From contig OX637295.1 in NCBI GenBank assembly GCA_951799445.1, positions 23,746,001 to 23,810,000 of the forward strand: a stretch of 64,000 nt of DNA. The letters run 5' to 3'. The translations under genes were made by a program, and so were the position numbers. Below the pieces are notes generated by a model. It was not told the DNA's origin. It searched no databases and was given only the letters and a program-made list of their open reading frames with translations. Below are positions 33,708 to 45,331 of this stretch, piece by piece (the first letter of the stretch is position 1; each line of letters starts with the position of its first letter). The DNA comes from Pseudisothecium myosuroides. Taxonomy: Eukaryota > Streptophyta > Bryopsida > Hypnales > Lembophyllaceae.

Positions 33708-34019
33708 AATGCTAACTAGTGGGCAGCTGCCAGAAGTAAACGTAAGTTTCTAATTATTTAATTCGTAAAAACTTTAAAATTTGATATTTTTTTGGATTGC
33801 GAGTTGGAGTGCCACAAAATATAGTCTACGCATCCCTCCTTGCACAGGGGTTTTCAATGGTACCATGAATTTGACTGTGGGATGTAGAATCCACAAGATC
33901 TCACTATAACAAACAAAACAAACAAACTTACTTAAAATTTTATAAAATTTTAATAGAAAAAACTCTAATCCACATGGAAAGACTTTGGATTCATTCTAGT
34001 TGGATTGGTAATAAAGAAG

Positions 34020-34640
34020 TTATGGACAATCTTCTTTTGTGAGGCCACAATCTACTGAAAAGAGGTTGTCAGGCAGTTTTGCCTGTGACAAATCCTACCT
34101 CCCTCAACAAAAAATCAAGAGCCGTTGGATGGGGGGGAAAAAATTCCACCCCCCCTCAACAAAAAATCAGGAGCCATTGGATCTGGATTCAGATACAGAT
34201 ACGGATATGGATACGAGAACACATACACATATGCATACATATACATATACGGGTGGCAGAATACATATACGTAAGAATACATATACGGCAGAATACAGAT
34301 TTATCCCATAATGTTTGCATCTCCCCACCACCCCTGAAAATTACAAGAGGGGAGGAGGAGGGCTGGGGATGGGCTGGAAAAAAATTAATTTTTAATTCAC
34401 CCATCTTCCCCTCCAAAATTAAAATTTTAAATTTTTTGGAGAAGGGGGGTTGAATTAAAAACTATTTTTTTTGAAAATTAAGTTTCTTTGTCATGGTGCA
34501 TAGTTTGTTACTATGCACCATGAAGTGGCTGTACCAGCCATCTCTCCCATTTCGTAAATCCATTATATTATAGACCACAATGCCAATCATCCTGAAGCTT
34601 GCTCCCCTACCATTCTTTAAATCAAGCGGTCATGGATGTC
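34020..34640. other. Low-complexity stretch with tandem and hairpin repeats
   Basis: CCCTCAACAAAAAATCA is duplicated (about 34101 and 34152). About 34186-34290 is a variant run of ATACATATACGG-like units. A perfect 14-bp stem with a 5-base loop (TCATGGTGCATAGT, TTGTT, ACTATGCACCATGA) lies at 34491-34523. The frames through this region are repeat-encoded and not credible genes. Confidence 0.6.
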
Positions 34641-34663
34641 TTGTTTGGAGTCTGAGCAGAGAC

Positions 34664-35596
34664 TTAACCCCTAAAGGACTAGCCTGCTATTTTTAGCAAC
34701 ATAGCAATTTTGGGCAGGTACGTGTGACTAGAAATTTTCATATTTTAAGCTGAAATTTTAATAGAAGGTGGGGACGAGGAATATATTTCATGTGCACTAA
34801 ATTTCATGACATTTTGAAATAGGAGTCAAAAGTTATGGCCTAATATGTTACTTTTTTCACCGGGCGGCAGTCCGGGCAAATCTGAAAAAATCACTTTTTT
34901 CAAAAATAAAAATTTGAAATTGGTTTTCTAGAGTTATATATATGTAAAAAGCTTTAAATCATTCCATTTTAATCAATGAGTAAAATGTTATGAGTTTTTT
35001 TAGTTTGCAGGTAGTTACAGATTCTCTACTATGAAATAATTTTTGAAGTTGTTTGTTTAACTCAATTTTAAATATTTTTTGAAAAAAATAAAATCATAGG
35101 ATTTAGGTTGTTTATTACAACGTTACAACCATTGGGATTGAAATTTTTCAATTCCATAATTAAATTCTTAACAATTTAGTATTTTGGATCATTCTCTACT
35201 TCATTCTACTTACTATTTTTTTTGTATATGTTGTACAATTCCAAATGATTTGAAAATTTTTAAACATGTAGCCAACTTGTTTAGGAAAAATAATTCAAAG
35301 AAGCACCACCGTTTTGGACATTTTTTCATACAAATGTGACCTTGTGAAGTGCAACTGCCCTATTTTTTACAGGAACAAAAAAAAGATTTTTGCCAATTCA
35401 AATGCTAATATCTTCCAATCCTCATGGTGAAAAATTCTGAAATTTTTCCCACATCTTCTAAAACTAGTTTACTATAAGATCCTATGGTTACATGTGTCAA
35501 AAAACTTTTTTTTTCAAAAATTTGGTACTTGTACTAAAAATGGCAGTTTTTGAGTGTTTTCGGTGAAAACATAGTCATGGAAATTTAGGGGTTAAG
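34664..35596. mobile_element. TTAA-flanked TIR element (E2)
   Basis: TTAA at 34664-34667 and 35593-35596; ends CCCCTAAAGGACT and ATTTAGGGG (8 bp perfect). 925 bp between. The interior is the reverse-orientation relative of the element at 36129-37063 (AAAAATGGCAGTTTTTGAG, CGGTGAAAACATAGTC). No transposase. It lies between the two duplication units. Confidence 0.8.
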
Positions 35597-36124
35597 TGCT
35601 GCTTCAACTGGAGTAGCTTTTCTTCCACATGCGGTTGCATCAACTTGTGGCAGATCTGGCAATCACAACCATGCACCGCAATCAAATTTGGATGCTCAAG
35701 TGTAGCCATGGAATGTATATAATTCCATATTTTTCAAGGACTCATAATTTTCAGGAGTTGGTCTTTCTAGACTGGTAACTTCTACTTGACTGTTGCAAGC
35801 GGGTTTAGCACTTCAAGTCATTGGTACAGACAGAGATAGTGTATTTTCCCTAAATTGGGGTGTTAAACTAATTGCTGGAATTGAATAGAAATATTTGTAA
35901 ATCCTCTGCAAGCTCATTAGCTGGAGTTAGCACCTATTTTCCAACTGACACACCTTTGGCAGTATGGGCACTTAGTAAGTACTTCCAATCAGCTAGTTGG
36001 CGATGTGGTTATTGTGGGCGGGGCCAAAGAAGAAATTAATTTGAGGTTACATGTCTGTTGTATTTTTGTCCTAACAAATTCTGATAGCAGGAGTGGTTTC
36101 ATGTTAGGTTACCTTGTCAAATTC

Positions 36125-37067
36125 TTAACCCCTAAAGGTCTGAGACTATGTTTTCACCAAAACCGCTCCAAAACTGCCATTTCTAATACAAGTACCAAGT
36201 TTTATAAAAAAAAACATTTTTGGACACATGTAACCGTAAGATCTTATAGAACACTGGTTTGAGAAGATGTGGAAAAAATTTCAGAATTTTCCACCATGCG
36301 GATTGGAAGATATTAGCGTTTGAATTGACAAAAACCCTTTTTTTGTCCCTGCGAAAATCCGGGCAGCTGCACTTCACAAGGTCACATTTGTATGAAAAAA
36401 TGCCCCAAATGGTGGTTACTCTTTGGATTCATTCTTCTAGGCAAGTTGGCTACATGCTTGAAAAATTTCAGATCCTTTGGAATTGCACAACATATAGGAA
36501 AAAAATAGTAAGTAGAAAGAAGAAGAGATTGATTCAAAACACTAAATTGTTAAGAATTTATTTATAGAATTGAAAAATGCCAATCCCAACGGTTGTAATG
36601 TTGTAATAAATAATCTACACCCAATGTTTTTATTTTTTTTCAAAAATATTGAAAATTGAGTTAAATAAAGGACTTCAAAGTTTATTTAGAGTAGAGATTT
36701 CATAACTACCCTCAAACTAAGAATCCTCATAACTTTTGACTCATTAATCCAAATGGAATGATTTAAAGCTTTCCACTTGCATATAAATCTAAAGAACCAA
36801 TTTCAAATTTTTATTTTTAAAAAAAATGATTTTTAAAGATTTTTTTTGAGCTGCCTGGGCTGCCCGCCGTGCACGGAAAATTACATATCATCCAATAACT
36901 TTTTAACCATGTAGTCAAAAGTTATGAAAATTGTTGGGCCTTAAAGCTACTCCTCGGGCACATCTTTTGTGAAAATTTCAAAGAAAAAAAGTAAAAATTC
37001 CACTCGTAGTGAGCTGCCCAAAATCGTTATGTTGTCAAAAAACGGTGTTTGGACCTTTAGGGGTTAA
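36125..37067. mobile_element. TTAA-flanked TIR element with known empty site (E3)
   Basis: TTAA at 36125-36128 and 37064-37067, ends CCCCTAAAGGTC and GACCTTTAGGGG. The other unit has the uninterrupted site with a single TTAA at 294-297 (AAATTCTTAACACC), showing insertion with TTAA duplication after the segmental duplication. 935 bp, no transposase; short frames inside (36183-36567) are not recognised. Confidence 0.9.
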
Positions 37068-37099
37068 CACCAACATTCAAATTGATACAACTTTGGCAG

Positions 37100-37560
37100 T
37101 GTGGTCACTTATTAGCATTGAGTGTTGGCAATGTGGGAGTGGGGTATTGGGTGTCGAAGGTGCACTCTCAACCAACATTTGAGATTTTCAAACATAGATC
37201 TTCAGACATGAGTCAAAGCAAGTATGCCCTGCGCAACCTGGTGCCACGATTCCTGCTATGCTCAACATACGTGGTGTTTGCCACCTTCATCTTGGCTGCT
37301 CAGCCATTCTTCAGCGACATCAATGGTGTCCTTGGGGCTTTTTGCTTCACCCCACTTGACTTTGTGCGGACTTTCATCTTCTACTCCGTTGCTTGTGGCC
37401 CTTCCAATATCGGCAGTCGCCCCGCTTCCGGATCCACTGGGGCATTGTTGTCTTGTTCAATGTGTTTGGACTTTTGGGATGCATTGCCTCCGTTTGACAA
37501 ATTGTCTTGGATGCAAAGACTTTCAAATTCTTTGTTGTATTGATGTCAGGGAACCTTACC
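37100..37560 (+). pseudogene. Amino acid transporter fragment (GAT1/LHT-like), second copy
   Basis: Better preserved than the copy at 340. It reads SQPTFEIFKHRSSDMSQSK, KYALRNLVPRFLLCSTYVV, FFSDINGVLGAFCFTPLDF, then after a frameshift FGLLGCIASV, a stop, and QIVLDAKTFKFF. This is the C-terminal part of an AAAP-family transporter; the N-terminal part is missing. The element at 36125-37067 lies just upstream. Pseudogene by frameshift, internal stop and truncation. Confidence 0.72.
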
Positions 37561-37917
37561 TACAAGTGTTTCTTACTGAAGCTCTGAGTATTCACATTTG
37601 TTAGACTGACTTCAATTTATTATTCAATTTTACTTGATTCTTATGAGCCAGTTGAAAGAGTTAGTACTAGGAAACGATTTTGGATAGTTTTAGTCATTGC
37701 TAATTGTAGTGAAAAGGGTGGGCGGTCAACATGGGTCCAGAATGTTATGAACCTCTTTACTTTGGAATCAACTTGTAAGCCTACTTCTACAAAACTTGGT
37801 AATAATTAAGTCTTTCTGTAGATTTTTGCATCTAGATTCAAATTTATGAAGTCTAGACCACGGAATCAAGTGCAATTCTAATTTTCTTGCTTCAACTCTG
37901 ACTCAGTCCAAAATGGT

Positions 37918-38247
37918 AAGGTAATAGGTTTAGAAATTGCCCACCTAAGAGCTAAAAGTGAATTTTAGGGAGGTGAAAAGTCTTGGAATATTTTTCAATA
38001 AATTTTCCTTGAAGGACAAGAAGGATTGGCATCTAAGTCAAGTCATTTCATATTTTGTGGAGCTTTCAAGAATTAATTATGAAAATTTGAAGTTGAAGTG
38101 GCATAGGGCTCTAAAATCGCCCACCCCCGAAAATGTACACTATTTGTACATTTCTGAAGGCTATGAAATAGTTACATGTACAAGCAATGTACATTTGAAT
38201 AGGGAGGGCAATTTTAGAGCCTGTGCAATTTCAGAGCATGTTACCTT
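37918..38247. mobile_element. AAGGTA-ended TIR element (A' only)
   Basis: Left AAGGTAATAGG, right ATGTTACCTT. The interior contains CTCTAAAATCGCCCACCC and paired GTACATTT/AATGTACA motifs. It lies in about 540 bp (37728-38265) that A lacks, so either A lost it or A' gained a larger segment. Confidence 0.65.
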
Positions 38248-38601
38248 AATGAACCCAATCATATGAGGGTTTGTGCAACATTGCTTCAAGATTGTATGTA
38301 GAAGTGATGAGGTATTTTTTAACCCTGCAAGGACATTGAGGCAACAAGTGGTCAATCAAAATGACTTTCTAGATCACTACAAAAATGAATCCATAAATCA
38401 TATCATTTTTGACAATATACCCTTGTCATAGGTCTTGTGTTTTCAAAGTTAATCCTGAAGGGATAAGAGTCATGAGACCTATTACCAAAGTACTTCATTG
38501 AAAGTGATTCAATTTTTAAACCAATAGGTGCATTCTTCATTTCTACAGTAATCTTGAAAGTTATCCATTGACCACTTTTTGGCCTCAACGTTCTACCAGG
38601 T

Positions 38602-39372
38602 TTAACCCCTAAGGACCCAAGTGACCATTTTCTAGTCATTGCCCTTGTTTTTTGAGCTGAGCGTTCTCATGTTTTGAGTTTTTTGAAAAATAAAATCTAT
38701 TTCTAGAAAATAGACTTTGTTAAAAATCCTATGGAAGTGGTTTCATCAAATTTTGATTTAAACTCCGCCTTGTGGAATTTTTCAAAGTTTAGCAGTGTAG
38801 TCTAGTTTACAGCTCGTTTTTTGTGTTCAATTTGGGCATGGACTAAAAAAGTCAGCCAACCAATCAGTGAGCTTCTTGCCCACCTCATAAAGGTCAGATC
38901 CACCTTGATAAGGTCAGATCCAAGGAGCTCAAGGAGAAGACAAGTGTCCCATTTTTTTTTCTCTTGGAAACACTACTCAAATTTTAGTGACCACCATGCA
39001 TTGCAAGCTTCACCATGAATTGTAAAATTCTTGGAATGTTATGAAATTCTACATGTACATTTTCACCTCTCTTATCTTTCACTGAGCACAAAAAAGCATC
39101 ATTTTGAAATATTCTCACAAAGATATGCTCCTTCAAAGTGAGCTGCCCTGTATTTCCATTGATCCAAATTAAACTTCAAAATTAAAAATCTCCTAAGCCA
39201 TGAGGTCAAATAATCTGAATTTTTTTGAGGTGCTCACTCTCAATGTTAACTTCAAGACCCTGTGGTTACATTATATTGGATCTCAAAAAAATTGGATCAG
39301 AAAAATTGCTCAAGTTGTTGGCAATTTTGGCCCATTTTGAAAGAACAACCCCCTTGGGTCCTTAGGGGTTAA
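38602..39372. mobile_element. TTAA-flanked TIR element, shorter subtype, with empty site (E4)
   Basis: TTAA at 38602-38605 and 39369-39372; TIRs CCCCTAAGGACCCAAG are perfect over 16 bp. The other unit shows the empty site with one TTAA at 1307-1310 (AGGTTTAAGGTACATG). 763 bp, with an interior unlike the other TTAA elements, so this is a distinct subfamily. No transposase. Confidence 0.9.
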
Positions 39373-39780
39373 GGTACATGCTCCATTGCAAAATTGCAAT
39401 GTTGGTATACAAATGTCTTTCAAATTGTTGAAATGCAAAGTGGATTTGTATCACGACTGTGTACTTTTATGTTCATGCTATGAGTGAATATGAATTTTAA
39501 ATTGATTGTTATTGCAGATTTATGATGTTATAATTAATTTGTGACCTCTCGTGTGTGAACATTGTTGTTGACCTTCCTTGCTATAAATGTTAGCTCTTGA
39601 CACATAAAAAATCTAGACTCATTGAGCCTTATAATTACCAATTGAGCCCAAATGAGATTGTGCAATACATGAATTAAGGTATGCATATCCATCATAGGCC
39701 CTCAATCCAACTGTGTCTCTATTTTTACATGTTTAACATTTCAAAGACTTGTTGAAATGTTGGACAAGTGTGTAGGTAGG

Positions 39781-41525
39781 GGGTGAATGCAAGAAATACT
39801 TATGCTATTTTTTGCCACAGATTGTGTATTGATTTTTTTTAGGCCATAACTTTTGCGTTATGGCTTTAAATGACTCAAGATTCATAGGTAAGGGACTTAT
39901 GACTATCATACATGTTCTCTAAATTTTTTTTATTTTTCAAAAATATTCTACTATTCAATAGTAGCTCCTCATTGAATGTGCCAATTTGGGGGGTTAGTAC
40001 TATTTAAAAATTTATGGCTTTAAATGAGTCAAGATTAATAGGTAAGGTATTCATGACTATTATACACTTTCTCTGTAAAAAATTCATTTTTCAAAAATGT
40101 TCTATTATCCAACAATAGCTCTTGATTGATTGGCATACTTGCCAATTTGGAGGGGTATTATTATTTTAGCCCCATTAAATGAATTTGGAGCTGAAATTTG
40201 GAGGGTATGGTATTCTAATGGACTAGCAACTAGTATTGAAAGGAATTCTAAAAATAATTAATTGAATGTTGTATGGAAGTCTACAAAGTGGGCTTCTTTT
40301 TGCTTGCATTTTGAAACATGTAAAATATTATTTTGATGGTTCTTTTGGTGAATGACCATCTCCATAGAATTGTTACAAATGGCCATTTTAAAATTAAATA
40401 AATAAATTTCCTATTTTTTACAGACTAAAATGTCAAAGTATCTCTTTTCTTGAGATTTTGCACTTTTTTAGTTCTCCTACTTGGAAATTTTTTCTATGCT
40501 TTATCTTTCTAGGGTATAATTTCCTTAACCTTTAAATTTTTTGGCGACCCAAAATGGATCCATCCATTTTTTGGAATGGCCATTTCTGGACTAAGGAGAT
40601 AAAGAGTCACTTGAACTTGGGCTCATTTTAAAGAGAATAAAGTTAGCTATGAAGTGGTGCATTCAGATTTGGAAGAAGATTCACTATTGAATATATAAAA
40701 ATTTCCAAAGTGTAGGTGGTCTAGAGGTAAAGAGTCAAATAGTCATTGGATAGGAAATTCTAGCCAATGAGGTGGAGGCATGAGTTTTTTTACCGTCTTC
40801 TTAGTCTGTAACTGGTGACAACCACTAGAATACACGTCTTGCACTTGGATTTGAGCCGTTTTTCAAAAAAAAATTCCTATTGTGTGTCTTTTCTTGTGTT
40901 CTTTCACTCTACCATGTTCGATCTTGAATTTTGGCTTCAAATTTGAGACAAATCTTCCATTTATCCCATATTTCTTTGAAATTTAATAATGAAGCAGTCA
41001 CTATTGCAAGACCATTTTTTCATTCACTTTTAATCCAAAAAATACAAGACTTGATTCCATGAATGTGGAACTAGTAGTTACCTTGAGAATGAGCATAAGA
41101 TGCCAACTTTCTAAAATGTTATGTGTCCAAAAGAGCAAGTCAAAGCACAATTTTAGCTATGCCAAAACATAGATTTCCTTGTACTACCCTTCACTTTTAC
41201 GTTAGAATCTTCTAATCTATGACTTAGATTGGAACCAAACTTTGTAGAGATGATAAGGACTTGGCATTTTACAAGATCTTACAATTAATTTTGCCTAAAA
41301 ATGATTCATCTCACTTTGAGCTTCAATTCTTTATAACTTACAAAATCAAGATCCAAAATACCTTGAAAATGGTTGAAAATTTTAAGAATTAAAGGTGTAT
41401 ACATTGGTCAAATTTTTTAAATCTTAAAAAATCTTATTTTTCTAATTTTTAAGTATTCTAGAAAAATAAACATGAATACTATAAAGATACAACAAATTAG
41501 TATTAGGTGTTTTTTGCAATTATCC
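39781..41525. mobile_element. GGGTGAATGC-type element enlarged by insertions
   Basis: Counterpart of 1700-2319. It contains a tandem duplication of about 160 bp (TATGGCTTTAAATGA... twice, about 39860 and 40013) and an extra 0.87 kb at about 40520-41388 that A lacks. The extra piece starts CCTTAACCTTTAAATTTT and ends AAAATTTTAAGAATTAAAGG, a weak inverted pair. Confidence 0.5.
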
Positions 41526-41905
41526 GTAAACGCAATTGGATTGAAAGTCCATAAGATTATAACGGGTAGAGATACCTTAATAAAAACAAATGCAACAAGA
41601 AAACATATATTGCTTGATATATTGTAGATAAAGAACTTGAAAAGTTTATTGCACAAGTTGGTGACATGTATGGTAGTCTAAATATAATTGTGTTGTTTAA
41701 GTTGAATTTTTTTGAGTCATACTAGCTATTGACTGGCCTATATTTGACAATACATTGGAGACATGCAATTCTCTTAAAGATGTAGGCATGACTTATTGGA
41801 AGACTTGGATGAATGTGTTAATGATATAATTATTTCATGCCCATGAGACTATTGTAATAAATGTCAAGCTAGGGGATGGTTTCTTTATCGAAAATCAGGT
41901 TATCA

Positions 41906-42126
41906 CACTACAAGAGAAAGGGGTGTTTTAAGTGAGTTTTTAAGTAGTGTCCTAGACACATGATTTTAAGTAATGACCTTTAAGGAGATTTTAAGCAAAA
42001 TTTGACTTTAAAAACATGTTTTTAAGTTAAATTTTGCTAAAAATCTCCTTAAAGGTCATTACTTAAAATCATGTGTCTAGGACACTACTTAAAAACTCAC
42101 TTAAAACACCCCTTTCTCTTGTAGTG
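41906..42126. mobile_element. CACTA-type palindromic MITE inside SKP1-like exon 2
   Basis: Starts CACTACAAGAGAAAGG and ends CCTTTCTCTTGTAGTG. Nearly the whole 221 bp is one perfect palindrome (arms of about 105 bases). Flanks are TCA (41903-41905) and CCA (42127-42129), a 3-bp target duplication with one change; S1 has the uninterrupted site (TTATCAATCTTC, about 2689-2700). CACTACAAGA ends are typical of the CACTA superfamily. Confidence 0.88.
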
Positions 42127-44147
42127 CCAATCTTCAAATGATCTATGCCATCCATCAAGTCCTTGACTAGGTCCATATCTATTTGGTCTACCCACTCTAC
42201 GCGTGCCCCTCCACTTCGTTGAAGAGAAAGGGACTTCACACAACATGTCTGCAACACAAGAGTGTTGACCAAACCAATATCTATATGCAAGAGAATGATG
42301 GCAATTTGTTGATGCATATCAAGGGCATCATAGAGGTTGGCAAGCTCCACATATAGTGCTTGACCATCCACATCATACCGCCAAGAGCTCCATTCTCCAT
42401 GGTAAAATCTTTGTCCAACTTGAATCTTAATCTTGAGTTGAAGCTCCACTGGCAATGACTCAACAAATGAAGCTAGAACTTGGCTCTCGTTTCCAATCAA
42501 ACGTCCATGTCCTCTTGCAAAGTCATTCTTGAAGTTGAATATGTGTCGAATTTCCTCAAATGTCTTCTTGGCAATCATCCTTGCTAGAATACGATATATC
42601 ACATGAAGTAAGGTCTCAATATGCATGTAGTCAGCCGCCTAGTCATCACACACACACTTTCTCTTTTATTTCCAACATCATTACTCTAAGCCCACAAGGT
42701 TCATAAATAGGAAATGTAGATAGAAAACTCAAGGTGAGTCTTTGTAAAGCACATAAGATCTAGTTACAAAATAGTTGTGTATTTAAAGAAGAAACTACTC
42801 TAGAAATATGTGCTGCCAACTAGAAACAAGAGCTTACAGTGTAGCAATAAGAATAGATTCATGCACAAGAACAATCTCCTCTAAAGTATGTCATTACAAA
42901 TAATATCAAAGAAGGTGACCAAGAACACGTGAACAAGAAATTCTGAAGAGCTCCTCCAAACCAAAGGTTTACACTGCAACACAAGCTAGTAGCTCCAAAA
43001 CTCAATACATACCATGATCAAGTCGTAGAGATTATCCAAGTCAACCTTCAAAAATTTCACATGGATGGGCCAGTCCTTCAAGTCCTCATTGTTCATCTGC
43101 TCGTTCTCTACATAACACTTGCAGTAATCGAGAACCTGTTCCAAAATGCGGCTCGACACATTTGGCAGAGGAATGGGGCTATCAACACCCACATCTTCAA
43201 TCACATTCCTCACAAACTGGGACTGCAGTGCCACAGCCTCATCCACCTCAAAGATCTCAGCACTACACTAAAATTGGTAAATAGTGTTGGCAACACTAAT
43301 TGTCCCACCTAACACTAATTGTGATTTGCAAGGTTAGTGTTAGATGATTATTTACCAAATCTAACACTATTTTAGCTCGATAGTAAAATTAGATGAATGA
43401 CAAAGAGAGTCAGAATTTTTACGAGAGTGCATTTAGTGTTAGATGGGAAGTAAATGAAATGCTGAAATAGACAATGAAATGCTGAAATGCTGAAATAAAT
43501 AATGAAATGCTGAAATAAATAAATGAAATGCTGAATTGCTGAAAAATGCTGAATTGCTGTGAGAAAATGCTGAAAAAAATGCTGAAAAATGCTAAAATAA
43601 AAAAGTGGCGACCAAAAAAAAAAAATTTATTTTTCAGAGGAAATAGAGGAGAGAAAGACAAATCCAATGGTGTCATCCAATGTTCAATCACATACATCAA
43701 ATAAAAGATATAGGCAATGGAAGTTTGAAATTTGAAATCAAGCGGCAAAGGGATCGGCAGGAAACCACGAAGTATATCCCCCCCCCCCGTGGAAGGAGCC
43801 TCCTTCAAGTGATAGAGCAAAGAGCTCCTCCACGTCTTCCTTCACAATCTCTCCACCGGAGAAGGGAAAATGAAAGTTTTCTTAGAGGAGGAAGTGGACG
43901 GCAAGAGGTGTGGAAAACACAGTCTTCCAGGGAAGGGCTAAAGATTGACGGCAAGAGGCGGAAAACACAGTTTGCCAGGGAAGGGGCAGATTTTGAGGTC
44001 GGGAGATAAGTGCCCCAACACTATTTACACATAAGTTGGAAAATAGTGTTGGGGGATAAAAATAGGGAACAACACTAATTATCACCCAACACTATTTACC
44101 AATTTTAGTGTAGTGCTACTCAACTTCACATGGCGCTGCACAGCCAT
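42069..44147 (-). pseudogene. SKP1-like copy S5, broken by two CACTA-like insertions
   Basis: Counterpart of S1. Exon 1 starts at ATG 44147 (MAVQRHVKL), is cut after 44116 by the element at 43261-44115, and resumes at 43260 to the donor after 43013 (GTATGT). Eight to nine bases of exon are missing at the insertion. Exon 2 starts at 42638 (AADYMHIETLL) and is read intact to HLKI, where the palindromic element at 41906-42126 replaces the normal end with GTTRERGVLSEFLSSVLDT and a stop at 42069. The remaining codons match S1 closely, so the breaks are recent. The SCF-adaptor role is probably lost: the exon 1 insertion removes frame continuity, unless it is spliced out. Confidence 0.85.
43261..44115. 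mobile_element. CACTA-like element with 30-bp TIRs inside SKP1-like exon 1
   Basis: The ends CACTACACTAAAATTGG... and ...CCAATTTTAGTGTAGTG match perfectly over 30 bases. 855 bp. The interior has an array of GAAATGCTGAAATAAAT-like units (about 43450-43590), a poly-A run, and a GC-richer part with AGCTCCTCC. No transposase, so non-autonomous. The target duplication is not clear because a few exon bases are missing. Confidence 0.85.
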
Positions 44148-44276
44148 ATTCGATTCAAGGCTCTTCATCTCAAAATGACGAAGTACGTGAGTATTCTCTA
44201 GCTAAGGAACTAACATGGCTCTCTCTAATGGCAAGAGACCTCAAAACTGTGACCAGTCAGAAGGCTCGGGTGGCCT

Positions 44277-44356
44277 CATATAGGCCTGGTTCATTTAGGC
44301 CTTGGAAGTAGGATTTTTGGGACTCATAATTAATGTAGTCTCGAAAGTCAGTTTTG
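44277..44356 (-). promoter_or_regulatory. Promoter of SKP1-like copy S5
   Basis: TATATG on the minus strand (44282-44277) and the shared box at 44337-44356, as in S1. Confidence 0.55.
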
Positions 44357-44773
44357 TTAAATTTTTGGGTATTAGCAGAACTTTTGTTTGGGCGAAATAG
44401 TGTCAAATTGCAATAAAATAAAAATAGGCTAAAAATAATTTGACTAAGAAATGGCAACAAACAGTAGAGCTTTTGGCCAAAATACTTCACATTAAAAAAA
44501 TCTAGGATGAAATTGTCGCATTGTGGATGAAAATAGAATTATGGATATGTGATATGTGCTAATGGAATATTTTCCATCTATTATGTGGATGAATGTTGAA
44601 ATTTGGAGTGCCAATATAACATTTTATGTTGCCACTTTGTCACTTTATAAAAACTATTAAAAGAGAAACGGTTACTAATAATACTAATTTTGTGAAATTG
44701 ATGGAATTCAACAGCTTCGGCACTTTTCAGGGTGTGCCTTGTGAATTGTAAATCTATAGTTACTAGTCTAGTC

Positions 44774-45331
44774 TTAACTCTAAAGCCCTATTATCTCCTT
44801 AAAGGACAAAATGGATTTTGAATGTGGGCTCCTATGGTCTCAATTTTCATTGTGATTTTTTGAAACTTTTTTGGATGATAGAAAATCACATCAAATTTTT
44901 GGAAATATAATTTTTAATTCAATCAATGCCTAACAGAAAATGTTTTGCACTCCTAAGCCCAAAATGGGGTTTGTCAAGCAATACCAAAAAAATAACTAAA
45001 AGCCAAATTAAAACTTTCAAAATTTTCAATTTTTTTATAGAAAATGCTTTGTTCCACTTGGAAAGATTTTGGATTCATTCTATTGGTGGATTAGTAATGA
45101 GAAAGTTAAGGACAATCTTGTTTTTTAGGTAATCTAAGCATCTTCTTGAAAAAATAATTTGTAGGATTCATTTCTTAGTTCAATTTTCACATATTTAAGA
45201 AAAAAATTGTTTGTGAGGGTTTAGTTCACTTGCTAGAACAATCTCCTAGTTGGAATTATTTTGTTTCAATTCCATCTTAGACCCAAATTCCGATTGTGCC
45301 TTCAATGTACATTTGGTCCTCTAGGAGTTAA
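44774..45331. mobile_element. TTAA-flanked TIR element relic (A' copy of 4442)
   Basis: TTAA at both ends (44774, 45328), same internal deletion as in A, so the insertion and deletion predate the segmental duplication. Confidence 0.6.

Noticed and set aside
34039..34453. Long frames with Tyr/Thr/His/Ile repeats
   Set aside because: Produced by the ATACATATACGG-like repeat in several frames at once; not a gene.
40700..40830. A tRNA-like GGTGGTCTAGAGGTAAAG that could be the box A of a SINE
   Set aside because: No convincing box B and no poly-A or poly-T tail with flanking repeats; left as unassigned insertion sequence.
43419..43820. Phe/Ser-rich minus-strand frame inside the exon 1 insertion
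   Set aside because: Encoded by the GAAATGCTGA array and homopolymers of the element; no protein family resemblance.
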